Shown piece after piece: positions 53,667 through 64,000 of a stretch of 64,000 bases of DNA (position 1 is its first letter; each line of letters starts with the position of its first letter). Under the pieces are notes generated by a model. That model searched no databases, was not told the DNA's origin, and was given only the letters and a program-made list of their open reading frames with translations. The DNA is from Reinekea forsetii (GTDB taxonomy: Bacteria; Pseudomonadota; Gammaproteobacteria; Pseudomonadales; Natronospirillaceae), in assembly GCF_018860385.1 (NCBI RefSeq), contig NZ_JAHKPH010000022.1:1-64000 (forward strand), written 5' to 3'. The translations under genes were made by a program, and so were the position numbers.

Positions 53667-55115
53667 ATGGCGCTCCACACGGTAGAAAAAATCGGCGGTA
53701 CTTCTATGAGTAATTATCCTGCAGTTCGGGATAATATTATCCAAATTAGCCGAAAACCTGCCGACATGTATCAGCGAATTTTTGTCGTTTCGGCTTATGG
53801 TGGATTAACGAATAAGTTGCTGGAGCATAAAAAAAATAGAGAACCGGGTGTTTACGGTTTATTCGCCAATAATGATTCTGATTGGCAATGGAGTGAAGCG
53901 TTAACCGACACGGCCAAAGCCATGCGTGAAATCAATGCTTCTTTGTTTTCTGCCCCTCACATGCTGAAACAAGCCGATCAGTTTATCACTGAACGCATGG
54001 AAGGGATTCGCTCGTGCTTGCTCGATTTACAGCGAGTTTGCTCTTATGGGCACTTTCAAATAAATGAACATTTAGCGACTGTGCGTGAAATGTTAGCTGG
54101 TGTTGGCGAAGCGCATTCGGCATTTAACACCGCCTTATTATTACAAGCAGAGGGCATCAATGCCCGCTTTGTTGATTTAACAGGTTGGCGGGAGCCCGAT
54201 AACCTGAAGTTTGCCGATAAAATTGCTGCTGTGTTCGCACGTTACGATTTAAGCTGTGAAATGCCGATTGTCACCGGCTATACCCAATGCAAAGAAGGCT
54301 TAATGCAAACATTTGATCGCGGTTATTCTGAAATTACCTTCAGTAAAATCGCCGAAGTTACCGATGCCAGAGAAGCGGTCATTCATAAAGAATACCACTT
54401 ATCGACGGCCGATCCTGTTGTTGTTGGCGAGCATAATGTAAACCCAATTGGGCGCACCAATTATGATGTTGCAGACCAATTGTCATTGATTGGTATGGAA
54501 GCAATACACCCTAAAGCGGCTAAAGGGCTGAGAAAAAAGAATATCGCTTTACGAATTAAAAACACATTTGAACCTGAACACGATGGCACTTTGATCACTA
54601 ATGATTATCGCAGTGAAACGCCGCGCGTTGAAATAATTGCCGGGATTCCAAACGTATATGCTTTTAATGTTTTTGATCAAGACATGGTGGGTGAACCGCA
54701 GCAACTGTTAGAAATTCAACGCTTAGTGCAAGAGTTTAATATTCCATTACTGGCCAAGGAGCACAATGCCAATACGGTTACCTTTTATTTAGATACCGGC
54801 CTAAAAGTAATTAAACGAATTCAAGCCAGAATTGAGCGCCACTTCCCCAATGCGAAAATGAACAGTCGTAAGGTTGCTATGGTGTCTGTGATAGGCTCAG
54901 ATTTAAACGTAACCGGCATTTTAGCTCGGCTTTCAACTAGCTTGGCCGAAAAGGACATAAACGTTATGGCCATTTATCAGAGCATTCGTCAGGTGGATGT
55001 GCGTATCGTTGTCGCAGAAGACCACTATGAAGGGGCGATCGCTGCATTGCATCATGCGTTGATCGAACAACAAAGCACCGATGCTAACCCTAACCCAGCC
55101 TTGGCGGCGAGTTAA
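53667..55115 (+). CDS. ask: Ectoine-type aspartokinase (Ask_Ect)
   Basis: Phosphorylates aspartate, the first step to aspartate semialdehyde. The 482-residue protein starts HTVEKIGGTSMS and has RIFVVSAYGGLTNKLLEHKK, features of the specialised Ask_Ect form that supplies ectoine synthesis, not of housekeeping LysC. The kinase core occupies about 1-300 (VTGYTQCKEG, FDRGYSEITFSKIAE), and two ACT modules follow (about 335-470; VAMVSVIGSDLNVTGIL). No ectABC genes are nearby, though they usually are adjacent. Its stop overlaps the convergent diguanylate cyclase stop by four bases. Confidence 0.88.
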   Translation: MALHTVEKIGGTSMSNYPAVRDNIIQISRKPADMYQRIFVVSAYGGLTNKLLEHKKNREPGVYGLFANNDSDWQWSEALTDTAKAMREINASLFSAPHMLKQADQFITERMEGIRSCLLDLQRVCSYGHFQINEHLATVREMLAGVGEAHSAFNTALLLQAEGINARFVDLTGWREPDNLKFADKIAAVFARYDLSCEMPIVTGYTQCKEGLMQTFDRGYSEITFSKIAEVTDAREAVIHKEYHLSTADPVVVGEHNVNPIGRTNYDVADQLSLIGMEAIHPKAAKGLRKKNIALRIKNTFEPEHDGTLITNDYRSETPRVEIIAGIPNVYAFNVFDQDMVGEPQQLLEIQRLVQEFNIPLLAKEHNANTVTFYLDTGLKVIKRIQARIERHFPNAKMNSRKVAMVSVIGSDLNVTGILARLSTSLAEKDINVMAIYQSIRQVDVRIVVAEDHYEGAIAALHHALIEQQSTDANPNPALAAS

Positions 55116-56014
55116 ACTAAGTCACCGCACACCTGATTACGACCCGCGTTTTTCGCCATTGTTAAACGCTGGTCGGTTTCAAACAATAATTGCTCAATAC
55201 TGCTATTGCGTTGCCAAGTATGAACGCCCGCACTGACCGTAATGGGGCTTGGGCATTCTTCCCATTTCAATTCGGATACTTGTTGTCTCAAGCGATCCAA
55301 GGTCACCACCGCATCCATCATGGCAGTCTCCGGCATTAAGACTAAGAATTCTTCACCACCGTAGCGAGAGCAAAAATCGGTTTCTCGGAGCGCGCCTTTA
55401 AGTGTTAAGGCAATACGTGCTATGACCTTGTCCCCGAAGTTTTGGCCATAGGTGTCGTTAATACGCTTAAAATTATCTATATCTATCAATGCAATGGTGA
55501 ATTGACTGCCATAGCGTTTGCCGTGTTTATGCATGTCTTCCATTCGCTCAAGCGCATTGTGCCGGTTGCTGAGGCCGGTAATAGGGTCGCGTAAACTGGC
55601 TTGATTGGTTTGACGTTGCAATTGGGTAAAGCTAGAAGCCAGTTTATTGATATTACAAAACACCAACATGTGCGCTGGACGCCCTTGCCAGTGAGTAGCA
55701 TCGCATTGTGCACTCAGCCAAATAGATTGGTGTTGCGATTCAACCTTGATAGGGGTGGCACTCGCTTTAAATAAGTCTAACGCTGTTAAGGGTTGAGCAT
55801 TTAAGTCTTTCAGGTGAATAGACTTTTCTGTTAGCCAAGTATCACTGAGTTCAACATTATGTAAGGAATCTACGCCTAACCATTGGCTGGCTAAGCTGTT
55901 CCACTGAATAATACGGTTACTTTCATCAACCAAAATAATCCCTAACTGCACATCGTCAATAGCGTTAAGCAAGGTGCTGGTTGAGCTCTGCGGTTGGTAG
56001 TTTTTGATCATCAT
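55112..56014 (-). CDS. PAS-GGDEF diguanylate cyclase
   Basis: Makes cyclic di-GMP. The 300-residue protein has a PAS-like sensor (about 15-120), then a GGDEF domain with the active site SRYGGEEF (GGEEF, 219-223) and the upstream inhibitory I-site RETD (210-213) exactly five residues before it, so it should be product-inhibited. IDIDNFKRINDTYG carries the metal-binding Asp. No membrane helices, so cytoplasmic. It stands alone; convergent with the aspartokinase gene. Confidence 0.95.
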   Translation of the reverse strand: MMIKNYQPQSSTSTLLNAIDDVQLGIILVDESNRIIQWNSLASQWLGVDSLHNVELSDTWLTEKSIHLKDLNAQPLTALDLFKASATPIKVESQHQSIWLSAQCDATHWQGRPAHMLVFCNINKLASSFTQLQRQTNQASLRDPITGLSNRHNALERMEDMHKHGKRYGSQFTIALIDIDNFKRINDTYGQNFGDKVIARIALTLKGALRETDFCSRYGGEEFLVLMPETAMMDAVVTLDRLRQQVSELKWEECPSPITVSAGVHTWQRNSSIEQLLFETDQRLTMAKNAGRNQVCGDLV

Positions 56015-56115
56015 TAAATCCTTTTTGTCGACGCCACTAGTATAGCTTATTTTGTGAGCTTCATCCGATTATGGGCTAAGCGCTGTGTTAACATTTATAA
56101 AAAAGGGGAGTCATT

Positions 56116-57087
56116 ATGAATAAAGTAACAGTAAGTATTTTAATGTTGGCGACAGCAGCTGGCGCGCACGCTAAAACATCAATTTATGGTGAAGCGAACG
56201 CTCGTTTGCAGTTTGAGAATATTGATGGCGGATCCTCGCTTAGTATTGATGGATCGTTGAGCGAATTTGGTTATAAAGGCGAACAGACGTTATCGGAGCA
56301 AGAGACCGCCTTTTTTGATATTGGTCTTGGAGTCAATGCGTTGGGTGACAGTTTAGGTGTTTCAAATGGCATCATCTCTTATCCTGGATTGAAAGTTGGC
56401 CTAATCGGATTAAGAGGAAACTTTGGCGAAATTAGTGCCTTTTACGATCACAGTCCCGTTTCTAAGATAAATCACTATTTTAAGCTGATGAAAAATGACC
56501 CTGATTCTATCCGTTATCTTCTTGGCGACAACGGAGGGTGGTCACCAACAGGAATAGATAAAGTCGATGGGTTATCGTATCAGTCTCCTTTAATTGAAAA
56601 CAATATCACTATAAATGCCGCCTTAGTTCCTGCTGAAGATCCAGACGGAACAACAGGTATCTCATTTGCTGGTCGCTACGATCAAGGGGATATTGATGTT
56701 TCTGTTGGCTTTGAGGTGAACGTTGAGCAAGACAGCTCTCAGCTATTTAAAGTGGCAGGTGAATACCAAACGGGTAAGCTTAAACTGGGTGGGCAAGTGC
56801 AGATGTCGAGCAGTAGTGACACCGACTACTCGTCTCGAAACTTTGTCGGATTTGTGAAGCTACCGCTAAAATTTTCTCAGTTAGAAACGAACAATCGAAT
56901 CATGGCAGGGTTTACCACTTTAACAAACCCAGCCGATGATACGGTTGATCAATTTTATATCAGTGGGTTGCAAGAAATCCCATGGACAAGCAAAGTGAGC
57001 ACTTACAGTTTTGTAGAAGTGCTGATGTACAACGATTTAGAAGATACCCGAACAGTCATTGGTTCGGGTTTAAAAATAGGGTTTTAA
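56116..57087 (+). CDS. Outer-membrane porin
   Basis: A 323-residue porin precursor: signal peptide ending AHA (residue 19), then KTSIYGEANARLQFEN and repeated amphipathic beta strands, ending in a Phe-terminated strand (GSGLKIGF), as in trimeric Gram-negative porins. It has the expected size for a 16-stranded type, a little shorter than most. Substrate preference is not visible. Own promoter, AGGGG ribosome site. Confidence 0.85.
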   Translation: MNKVTVSILMLATAAGAHAKTSIYGEANARLQFENIDGGSSLSIDGSLSEFGYKGEQTLSEQETAFFDIGLGVNALGDSLGVSNGIISYPGLKVGLIGLRGNFGEISAFYDHSPVSKINHYFKLMKNDPDSIRYLLGDNGGWSPTGIDKVDGLSYQSPLIENNITINAALVPAEDPDGTTGISFAGRYDQGDIDVSVGFEVNVEQDSSQLFKVAGEYQTGKLKLGGQVQMSSSSDTDYSSRNFVGFVKLPLKFSQLETNNRIMAGFTTLTNPADDTVDQFYISGLQEIPWTSKVSTYSFVEVLMYNDLEDTRTVIGSGLKIGF

Positions 57088-57148
57088 CCAATGGGGCTTT
57101 CATCGTTTGAGTATAATGGCGCGATGAGAGCCCTGTTTTGTTAGTGCG

Positions 57149-58713
<1,565 letters not shown>

Positions 58714-58743
58714 TTACTCACTAGCAACCTAATAGAGGCAGGA

Positions 58744-61266
58744 TTAAAACGGAATTTGCAGTTGGCTGTCAACGGCTAACAACTGTTGTTTGAATAATGT
58801 TTGAATCCTTTTCAAGGATTCATCGTTGTCTGCCTCAAAACGGCACGAAAGCGCGGGTCGGCCATTCGAAGCCCTTACCAAACCCCATCCATCTTGAAAA
58901 TCAACTCTAACGCCATCGATGTCGGTTAGTTGGCCGCCACCAAAGTCACCATTTCGTTGCAATGCTTCAATCACTCTAAATTTACGGGCATCGGAAGATT
59001 CGATGGTTATCTCTGGTGTAGCGACATCTTGTGGTAATTCATTCAACAAGTTATCTAAGGTGTCAGACTGTGCCGCAATAATTTCGATAAGCCGAGCCGT
59101 GGCGTATAAACCATCATCGAAGCCAAACCAACGGTCTTGATAAAAGATATGCCCGCTCATTTCTCCCGCTAAAGCGGCGTTAACTTCTTTCATTCTACGC
59201 TTAATATAAGAGTGGCCAGTTTTCCACATAACGGGTTTGCCACCATAGCCAAGGACAAGGTTTTTCAGGCGTCTTGAACTTTTCACATCGTACAGTACCG
59301 TCGCCCCAGGATTGTTTTGCACAACCTGTTTAGCCAAAAGCATGAGTAATCGATCTGCGTAGACGATTTTGCCGCTGTTGGTCACAACGCAAATTCGGTC
59401 ACCATCGCCGTCAAAGGCAACACCTAAGTCGGCTCTTGTCTCAACGACGGTTCTGGCAAGATCTTCGATGTTTCGAGAATCACCCGGGTCGGGCAGATGA
59501 TTTGGGAAGCTGCCATCTACATCGCAGTAAAGCGGCAGTACATGCGAACCAATGTTTTTGATGAGCTGTGGCATCACATTCCCTGCCACACCATTACCAC
59601 AGTCTATGACAATTTTTAACGGTCGTTTTGGTTTAACATCCGCTTTTACTCTATCAAGATAGGCAGAGCTGACTTCCTGAGTCATCAACTTTCCATCGCC
59701 TTTGAGGAAGTTTTGGTTTTCAATGCGGTGGTAAAGCCCTTTAATTTCGTCTTCAATTAATGCGTTCCCTGCAATAACCACTCTAAACCCATTGTGGTTT
59801 GCTGGATTGTGGCTACCCGTTACCATAACGCAGGTTCCCACTTCTAAATGTTGGCTAGCAAAGTAGCAAACCGGAGTGGCTACTTCGCCGATATCAATGA
59901 CATCGCGCCCACTGCTGCGCAAACCTTTAATTAGGGCCTGTGATAGTTCAGGGCTCGATAGGCGACCATCTCGACCCACAATGACGGTTTGCTGGCCCCG
60001 ATCATAGCTTTCCGAGCCAATAGCGATACCGATTTGCATGGCCGCATCGTTTGTTAACGTTTGACCGACAATGCCTCGAATGTCATAGGCTTTGAACAAC
60101 TCTTCACTAACAGCGATATGAGTACTGCTGGTGCTGCCCGATTGATTCATGCCGAGAAGATCATCATCGGCTTCCATCATGGACACATCAAAGTCATCTA
60201 CGCCATCGTTGTTAAAGCTGGCCTCTGTCGCCGTATTGAGTGTTTCAATGTCCGACGAGATTGGCGTGTTACTAATGCGCAGTCGAGTTAGGGTTTTTTC
60301 CAATGTGCTGAAAATAGCCAATTCAAATTTTGCTTTCGATGATTGCCCCGTGAGTAAGTTTTTAACTTGGCGAGCAAAGGCGTTCGCATCTTGTCGGAAG
60401 GCTGTTTGCACTCGTTGTGATGCCAGAATAAATGGAACGGCAATAGCCAACGATAAAATGGCAAAGACGATGATAAAGATACTGGAAGACTGTAATGTTG
60501 CTTCTGCTAAATCGTTCGAAGGTTGAAAGGTAAGCGTCCAGTTAATATTGTTTGAGTTTAACTTAACAACATCATTACTATTTTTAGCACCGTAGGTAAG
60601 CAATGTTTGAATGGGCGCATTTAAGAACTCTTGTTGGACTAAAAGATTCCCTTTACTGGCATCAATACCTTTAAGCTGTTGCGCTAGATAATCGATAGAC
60701 TGAGAAATGCTGATGGTGCCAATAATACGGCCCGCATTGTTACGGATCGCCTTGACGGTTTGTAAGTAAACCACGCCATTATGTTGGTGGGCTTCCCACA
60801 GCACAGGCTGACCTTGTTCCGCTCGACGTATCATATCCATTGCTGCGTGTGAAAAAGGCGGGTTAGCGTTAGGTCTTAACTCTGCTTCGCGTAGCGCAAA
60901 AACATGCACATCTAAGCTGTGTGGTATTTGTGAGCCAATACTGCTTTCAACATTAGCCATTTCACCGTTAATAACATTTTCGACTACGTAGTTACTGGAG
61001 GCTATTTGCTCCATTAGCAAATCGTGTTGATCGAGTACATTATTAAAGTAGGCTTCGTATTGTTGCGCTATTTCATTGATTAATGCATTTTGATGCGCTT
61101 TGTTTACCGGTGTGACTTGGGTAGATATGAGAAAGTAGCCCGCCGCACTTGCCGCCAGCACCAAAGCCAATATTGGGACATAGAAAAAACTCAGTACCGT
61201 TTTGTTGTTGCCGTCTTCAGCGACGGCCTTTTTTTTATTCGCAGCGGAACTTTTGGCCACATTCAT
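58744..61266 (-). CDS. algC: Membrane-anchored phosphomannomutase/phosphoglucomutase AlgC
   Basis: An 840-residue fusion. Two membrane helices (about 25-47 and 263-283) enclose a periplasmic sensor-like domain (about 50-260), followed by a linker and, from about residue 385, a full alpha-D-phosphohexomutase with the phosphoserine S485 in VTGSHNPANHNG, the metal loop DGDGDR and the sugar-binding GEMSGH. Similar long AlgC forms exist in Pseudomonas-like bacteria. It interconverts mannose/glucose 6- and 1-phosphates for LPS or exopolysaccharide. Same strand and cluster as coaBC, dut and argB. Confidence 0.93.
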   Translation of the reverse strand: MNVAKSSAANKKKAVAEDGNNKTVLSFFYVPILALVLAASAAGYFLISTQVTPVNKAHQNALINEIAQQYEAYFNNVLDQHDLLMEQIASSNYVVENVINGEMANVESSIGSQIPHSLDVHVFALREAELRPNANPPFSHAAMDMIRRAEQGQPVLWEAHQHNGVVYLQTVKAIRNNAGRIIGTISISQSIDYLAQQLKGIDASKGNLLVQQEFLNAPIQTLLTYGAKNSNDVVKLNSNNINWTLTFQPSNDLAEATLQSSSIFIIVFAILSLAIAVPFILASQRVQTAFRQDANAFARQVKNLLTGQSSKAKFELAIFSTLEKTLTRLRISNTPISSDIETLNTATEASFNNDGVDDFDVSMMEADDDLLGMNQSGSTSSTHIAVSEELFKAYDIRGIVGQTLTNDAAMQIGIAIGSESYDRGQQTVIVGRDGRLSSPELSQALIKGLRSSGRDVIDIGEVATPVCYFASQHLEVGTCVMVTGSHNPANHNGFRVVIAGNALIEDEIKGLYHRIENQNFLKGDGKLMTQEVSSAYLDRVKADVKPKRPLKIVIDCGNGVAGNVMPQLIKNIGSHVLPLYCDVDGSFPNHLPDPGDSRNIEDLARTVVETRADLGVAFDGDGDRICVVTNSGKIVYADRLLMLLAKQVVQNNPGATVLYDVKSSRRLKNLVLGYGGKPVMWKTGHSYIKRRMKEVNAALAGEMSGHIFYQDRWFGFDDGLYATARLIEIIAAQSDTLDNLLNELPQDVATPEITIESSDARKFRVIEALQRNGDFGGGQLTDIDGVRVDFQDGWGLVRASNGRPALSCRFEADNDESLKRIQTLFKQQLLAVDSQLQIPF

Positions 61267-61379
61267 ATCCTTTTTTATAATTGAGTCGCAACGTGCATAG
61301 TCTTTAACTTTAGCTGATCAAAAGCACCACGTTAAGCTAGATTTACCGATAATTAGTCTTATTCAGTCAGATTTGTCAG

Positions 61380-61838
61380 TTATTCGCGCCCTGTACTGCC
61401 AAAACCACCAGCGCCACGGTCCGTTTCTACAAATTCGTCAACGATAGCAAAATGCGCCTGAATCACAGGGACCAGCACCATCTGTGCGATGCGATCACCC
61501 GGTTTAATGGTGAAGGCATCTTGGCCACGATTCCAGCATGAGACCATGAGCTCGCCTTGATAGTCTGAATCTATCAACCCCACCAAATTCCCCAGTACGA
61601 TTCCATGTTTGTGACCAAGACCTGAACGAGGAATGATTGTAGCGGCTAGGCTAGGGTCCTCAATATAGATGGCGATGCCAGTTTTGATTAGGTGTGTTTC
61701 GCCGGGTAATACGGTTAGCGGTTCATCTAGGCACGCTCTTAAATCCATCCCCGCCGAGCCTTCGGTACCGTAAGAAGGCAGTTCAATTGTGTCGCCAATT
61801 TTAGGGTCTAGTATTTTTAACTGAAGTGTATGTGTCAT
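61380..61838 (-). CDS. dut: dUTP pyrophosphatase
   Basis: Trimeric dUTPase of 152 residues with the five motifs: [45 protein letters not shown] and the C-terminal [12 protein letters not shown]. Prevents uracil incorporation and makes dUMP. It starts two bases after coaBC, so translation is likely coupled. Confidence 0.97.
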   Translation of the reverse strand: MTHTLQLKILDPKIGDTIELPSYGTEGSAGMDLRACLDEPLTVLPGETHLIKTGIAIYIEDPSLAATIIPRSGLGHKHGIVLGNLVGLIDSDYQGELMVSCWNRGQDAFTIKPGDRIAQMVLVPVIQAHFAIVDEFVETDRGAGGFGSTGRE

Positions 61839-61840
61839 GG

Positions 61841-63079
61841 TTATGTTCTCAACATTTCGGTGACCGAATGAATAATAAAATGTGCAACTTGCGTTTTTGT
61901 CTCTGGACCAAAACGTTGACGGCTGACTTTAGTAACCCAGAGTACTTCATTGCGTTCTGAACCAAAGCCGATGTCCGAGCGAGACACATCATTAGCAACG
62001 ACCGCATCAACCGCTTTTTTCTCTAACTTACGCAATGCATAGTTTTCTAGATCTTGAGTTTCAGCGGCAAATGCGATCACGCAGGCTGGGCGTTGCTCAC
62101 TTTTAGCCACGCTGGCAATAATATCAGGGTTTTCGACCAATGGTAGATTAAGTAAATCCCCTTGTTGGTCTTTTTTCATTTTTTGGTCGGCCGTATTTTC
62201 GGGTCGATAATCTGCAACTGCGGCTGTGCCAATGAATACATCACATTGTTCTAGATTCTCATGCGCAGCGGAGTACATTTCTAGTGCGCTGTTTACGTTG
62301 ACAACGGTTATGTTTGCCGGTGGTTCAAGGCTCACAGGCCCACTGATGAGAGTCACCGATGCGCCAGCTTGTGAAGCCGCATGAGCGAGTGCGTAACCCA
62401 TTTTGCCACTGCTGTGGTTACTGAGGTAACGAACGGGGTCGATGGCTTCGCGCGTTGGCCCCGCTGTGATCACCACTTTTTTGCCTAGCAACGGTTTGCT
62501 TGAGAACAGCGCGCTGGTCATCTGACAAAGTTCTAATGCTTCTAACATTCGACCCGCGCCTACGTCGCCGCAGGCTTGCTCCCCTGTACCGGGTCCAAAT
62601 ATGTGTAAATCGTTAAAGCGCGTTTGTACGTCTAGGATATTGGCTTGGGTCACTGGCGCATGCCACATTTTTTCGTTCATGGCTGGGGCTAGGGCGATTT
62701 TTGCGTGTGTCGCTAAGCAAATGGTAGTGAGTAAATCGTTTGCCATGCCTGCGTTTAATCGGGCGATAAAATCAGCCGTTGCCGGCGCTACAAGAATGAT
62801 GTTTGCCCAGCGTGCGAGCTCTATATGCCCCATGCCTTGCTCTGCTTGTTCGTCGAGAAGGCTATCACTGACTGGGTTTCCGGTTAGAGCTTGGAATGTT
62901 AGTGGCGTAATGAAAGCTTTTGCGCCTTCTGTCATCACTACTCGAACCTGGGCGCCGCTTTTGATGAGAAGCCGCACCAGCTCGGCCGATTTATAGGCCG
63001 CTATACCTCCTGTGATGCCCACCACAACGTTTGTGTCGGCAAGTTCGTTGCTGTGTTCCGTGTTTAGGCTGTTTACCAT
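61841..63079 (-). CDS. coaBC: Bifunctional phosphopantothenoylcysteine decarboxylase/synthetase CoaBC
   Basis: Two coenzyme A steps in one 412-residue protein. The N-terminal flavoprotein (CoaC) shows [20 protein letters not shown], the catalytic-His region [19 protein letters not shown] and a Cys-containing flap ([13 protein letters not shown]); the C-terminal CoaB part shows [27 protein letters not shown] and AAVADYRP. Head of the coaBC-dut-algC-argB-slmA series and divergent from radC, the usual arrangement. Confidence 0.97.
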   Translation of the reverse strand: MVNSLNTEHSNELADTNVVVGITGGIAAYKSAELVRLLIKSGAQVRVVMTEGAKAFITPLTFQALTGNPVSDSLLDEQAEQGMGHIELARWANIILVAPATADFIARLNAGMANDLLTTICLATHAKIALAPAMNEKMWHAPVTQANILDVQTRFNDLHIFGPGTGEQACGDVGAGRMLEALELCQMTSALFSSKPLLGKKVVITAGPTREAIDPVRYLSNHSSGKMGYALAHAASQAGASVTLISGPVSLEPPANITVVNVNSALEMYSAAHENLEQCDVFIGTAAVADYRPENTADQKMKKDQQGDLLNLPLVENPDIIASVAKSEQRPACVIAFAAETQDLENYALRKLEKKAVDAVVANDVSRSDIGFGSERNEVLWVTKVSRQRFGPETKTQVAHFIIHSVTEMLRT

Positions 63080-63233
63080 GGTTAACTTCTCTAAGTACGT
63101 CAGTGCGATTTTGATTCGAAGGCGTTGGTTAAGCGCTGTGTAAATTTCGATTTAACACTGGCTGAATAACACTCTTACGCGCAATATAGCATGTGGAATA
63201 AGATTTTATTACTCTCAAGTGAAAGGATTCACT

Positions 63234-63908
63234 ATGTCTATACGCGATTGGCCAGCCTCGCTGCGCCCTCGAGAAAAACTCTTGTCTGAAGGTGCTCAAG
63301 CGCTTACCGATGCAGAATTGCTCGCTATCTTTTTAAGAACCGGGATTCCTGGATTAGATGCCGTTGGCTTATCCCAAGCACTTTTAGCTAGATTTGGCAC
63401 ACTCGCCAAACTCATGAAAGCCGATAAAGACGAATTTTGCCAAGGCCAAGGGTTAGGTCCTGCCAAATTCGTGCAGCTCCAAGCGGTCATGGAAATGGCA
63501 CGCCGCCACTTGTGGAGTGAGTTGGTTAATTCTACTTCACTCACCTCACCCAGCGATACTCGTCAATTTCTATTGGCAAAGATGCGTGATTTAGAGCATG
63601 AGGAGTTTGCTTGCATTTGGCTTGATAACCAACATCAAGTATTAGCCTTTGAAACGCTCTTTACTGGCACCATTGATTCTGCCGCTGTATACCCTAGGGA
63701 GGTGATCAAGAAGGCTCTGAAACATAACGCTGCCGCGGTCATTGTTGCTCATAACCACCCCAGCGGAATCGCAGAGCCCAGTCAAGCAGATCAGCTGCTC
63801 ACGGAGAAGCTTAAAAATGCCTTGTTTTCGATCGATGTCAGATTATTAGATCACATGGTTGTAGGGCAGGGAGTTGTGGTAAGCTTTGCGGAGCGAGGAA
63901 TCTTGTGA
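63234..63908 (+). CDS. radC: RadC/JAB-domain protein
   Basis: A 224-residue RadC protein: helix-hairpin-helix N-terminal part ([29 protein letters not shown]) and a JAB1/MPN metal-binding C-terminal domain with [15 protein letters not shown]. The role of RadC is unsettled, possibly DNA repair. The Met at 63234 has AAAGGA upstream; the GTG at 63219 lies within that site. Confidence 0.95.
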   Translation: MSIRDWPASLRPREKLLSEGAQALTDAELLAIFLRTGIPGLDAVGLSQALLARFGTLAKLMKADKDEFCQGQGLGPAKFVQLQAVMEMARRHLWSELVNSTSLTSPSDTRQFLLAKMRDLEHEEFACIWLDNQHQVLAFETLFTGTIDSAAVYPREVIKKALKHNAAAVIVAHNHPSGIAEPSQADQLLTEKLKNALFSIDVRLLDHMVVGQGVVVSFAERGIL

Positions 63909-63967
63909 ATCGCTGTTTTTTTAATTAGGTCGCGAATGGTGTTAGAGCAAAAAAACGGCAATTTTGC

Positions 63968-63996
63968 TTGAGGTTGATGCCTTGTTCTGGTATAAA
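63968..63996 (+). promoter_or_regulatory. Strong sigma-70 promoter at the window end
   Basis: TTGAGG (63968-63973), exactly 17 bases, TATAAA (63991-63996). It points out of the window. After radC in many gammaproteobacteria come the ribosomal protein genes rpmB-rpmG, which would fit, but nothing of them is visible. Confidence 0.6.
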
Positions 63997-64000
63997 TCGC

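Overview
The window looks like a chromosomal segment of a marine, polysaccharide-degrading gammaproteobacterium. The housekeeping gene orders are gammaproteobacterial: radC divergent from coaBC-dut-algC-argB-slmA, rpoZ-spoT, glnK-amtB and pgk-fba. Ectoine-type aspartokinase, a GH16 laminarinase system and a secreted starch system suggest a salt-adapted carbohydrate specialist. A Saccharospirillaceae/Reinekea-like genome is my guess, not something the sequence proves. No tRNA, rRNA or CRISPR array was seen.

Layout. 1-600: end of an IS3-family element and gene debris. 605-3031: a YbfB/YjiJ-type MFS carrier and a SAM methyltransferase. 3104-10349: a starch module, with secreted pullulanase and secreted GH14 beta-amylase divergent around two inverted MalT-box-like sites, followed by a MalT-like LuxR activator. 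10576-12180: the ABC-F gene ybiT. 12182-26686: a beta-glucan (laminarin-type) module, with LacI repressor, cytoplasmic GH30, a five-gene Dpp/Opp-type ABC importer, a GH16 surface lipoprotein and a very large clan GH-Q phosphorylase. It is followed at 26691-26780 by a broken copy of the ybiT 3' end, so the whole module sits between an intact ybiT and a ybiT remnant.

26837-35476 holds a lipoprotein, glnS, a DsbA/ScsC-like lipoprotein, an M48-like protein without its zinc motif, a stand-alone fragment of malate synthase G opposite a RamB-type regulator, and udk. 35918-46272 holds pgk, fba, a serine hydrolase, a PEP-CTERM protein, a small envelope protein, ubiK, glnK-amtB under a sigma-54/NtrC-like promoter, an LEA lipoprotein coupled to an orphan amino-acid-binding protein, and an NlpC/P60 lipoprotein. 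46585-57087 holds acs, a REP-like repeat cluster, rpoZ, spoT, dsbB, a secreted unknown, an ectoine-type aspartokinase, a diguanylate cyclase and a porin. 57149-63908 is the slmA/argB/algC/dut/coaBC cluster and radC, ending in a strong promoter that runs off the window.

Functional reading. The starch enzymes would cut alpha-glucans outside the cell under maltose-type control. In the beta-glucan module the GH16 lipoprotein would cut beta-1,3-glucan at the surface, the ABC importer would take up the oligosaccharides, and GH30 plus the phosphorylase would break them down in the cytoplasm, the latter saving ATP as glucose-1-phosphate. LacI-type operators lie between gh30 and the importer genes. 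The two least expected items are the mini malate synthase G protein (32552-33106) and the ybiT 3' duplication that marks how the beta-glucan module probably entered the chromosome.
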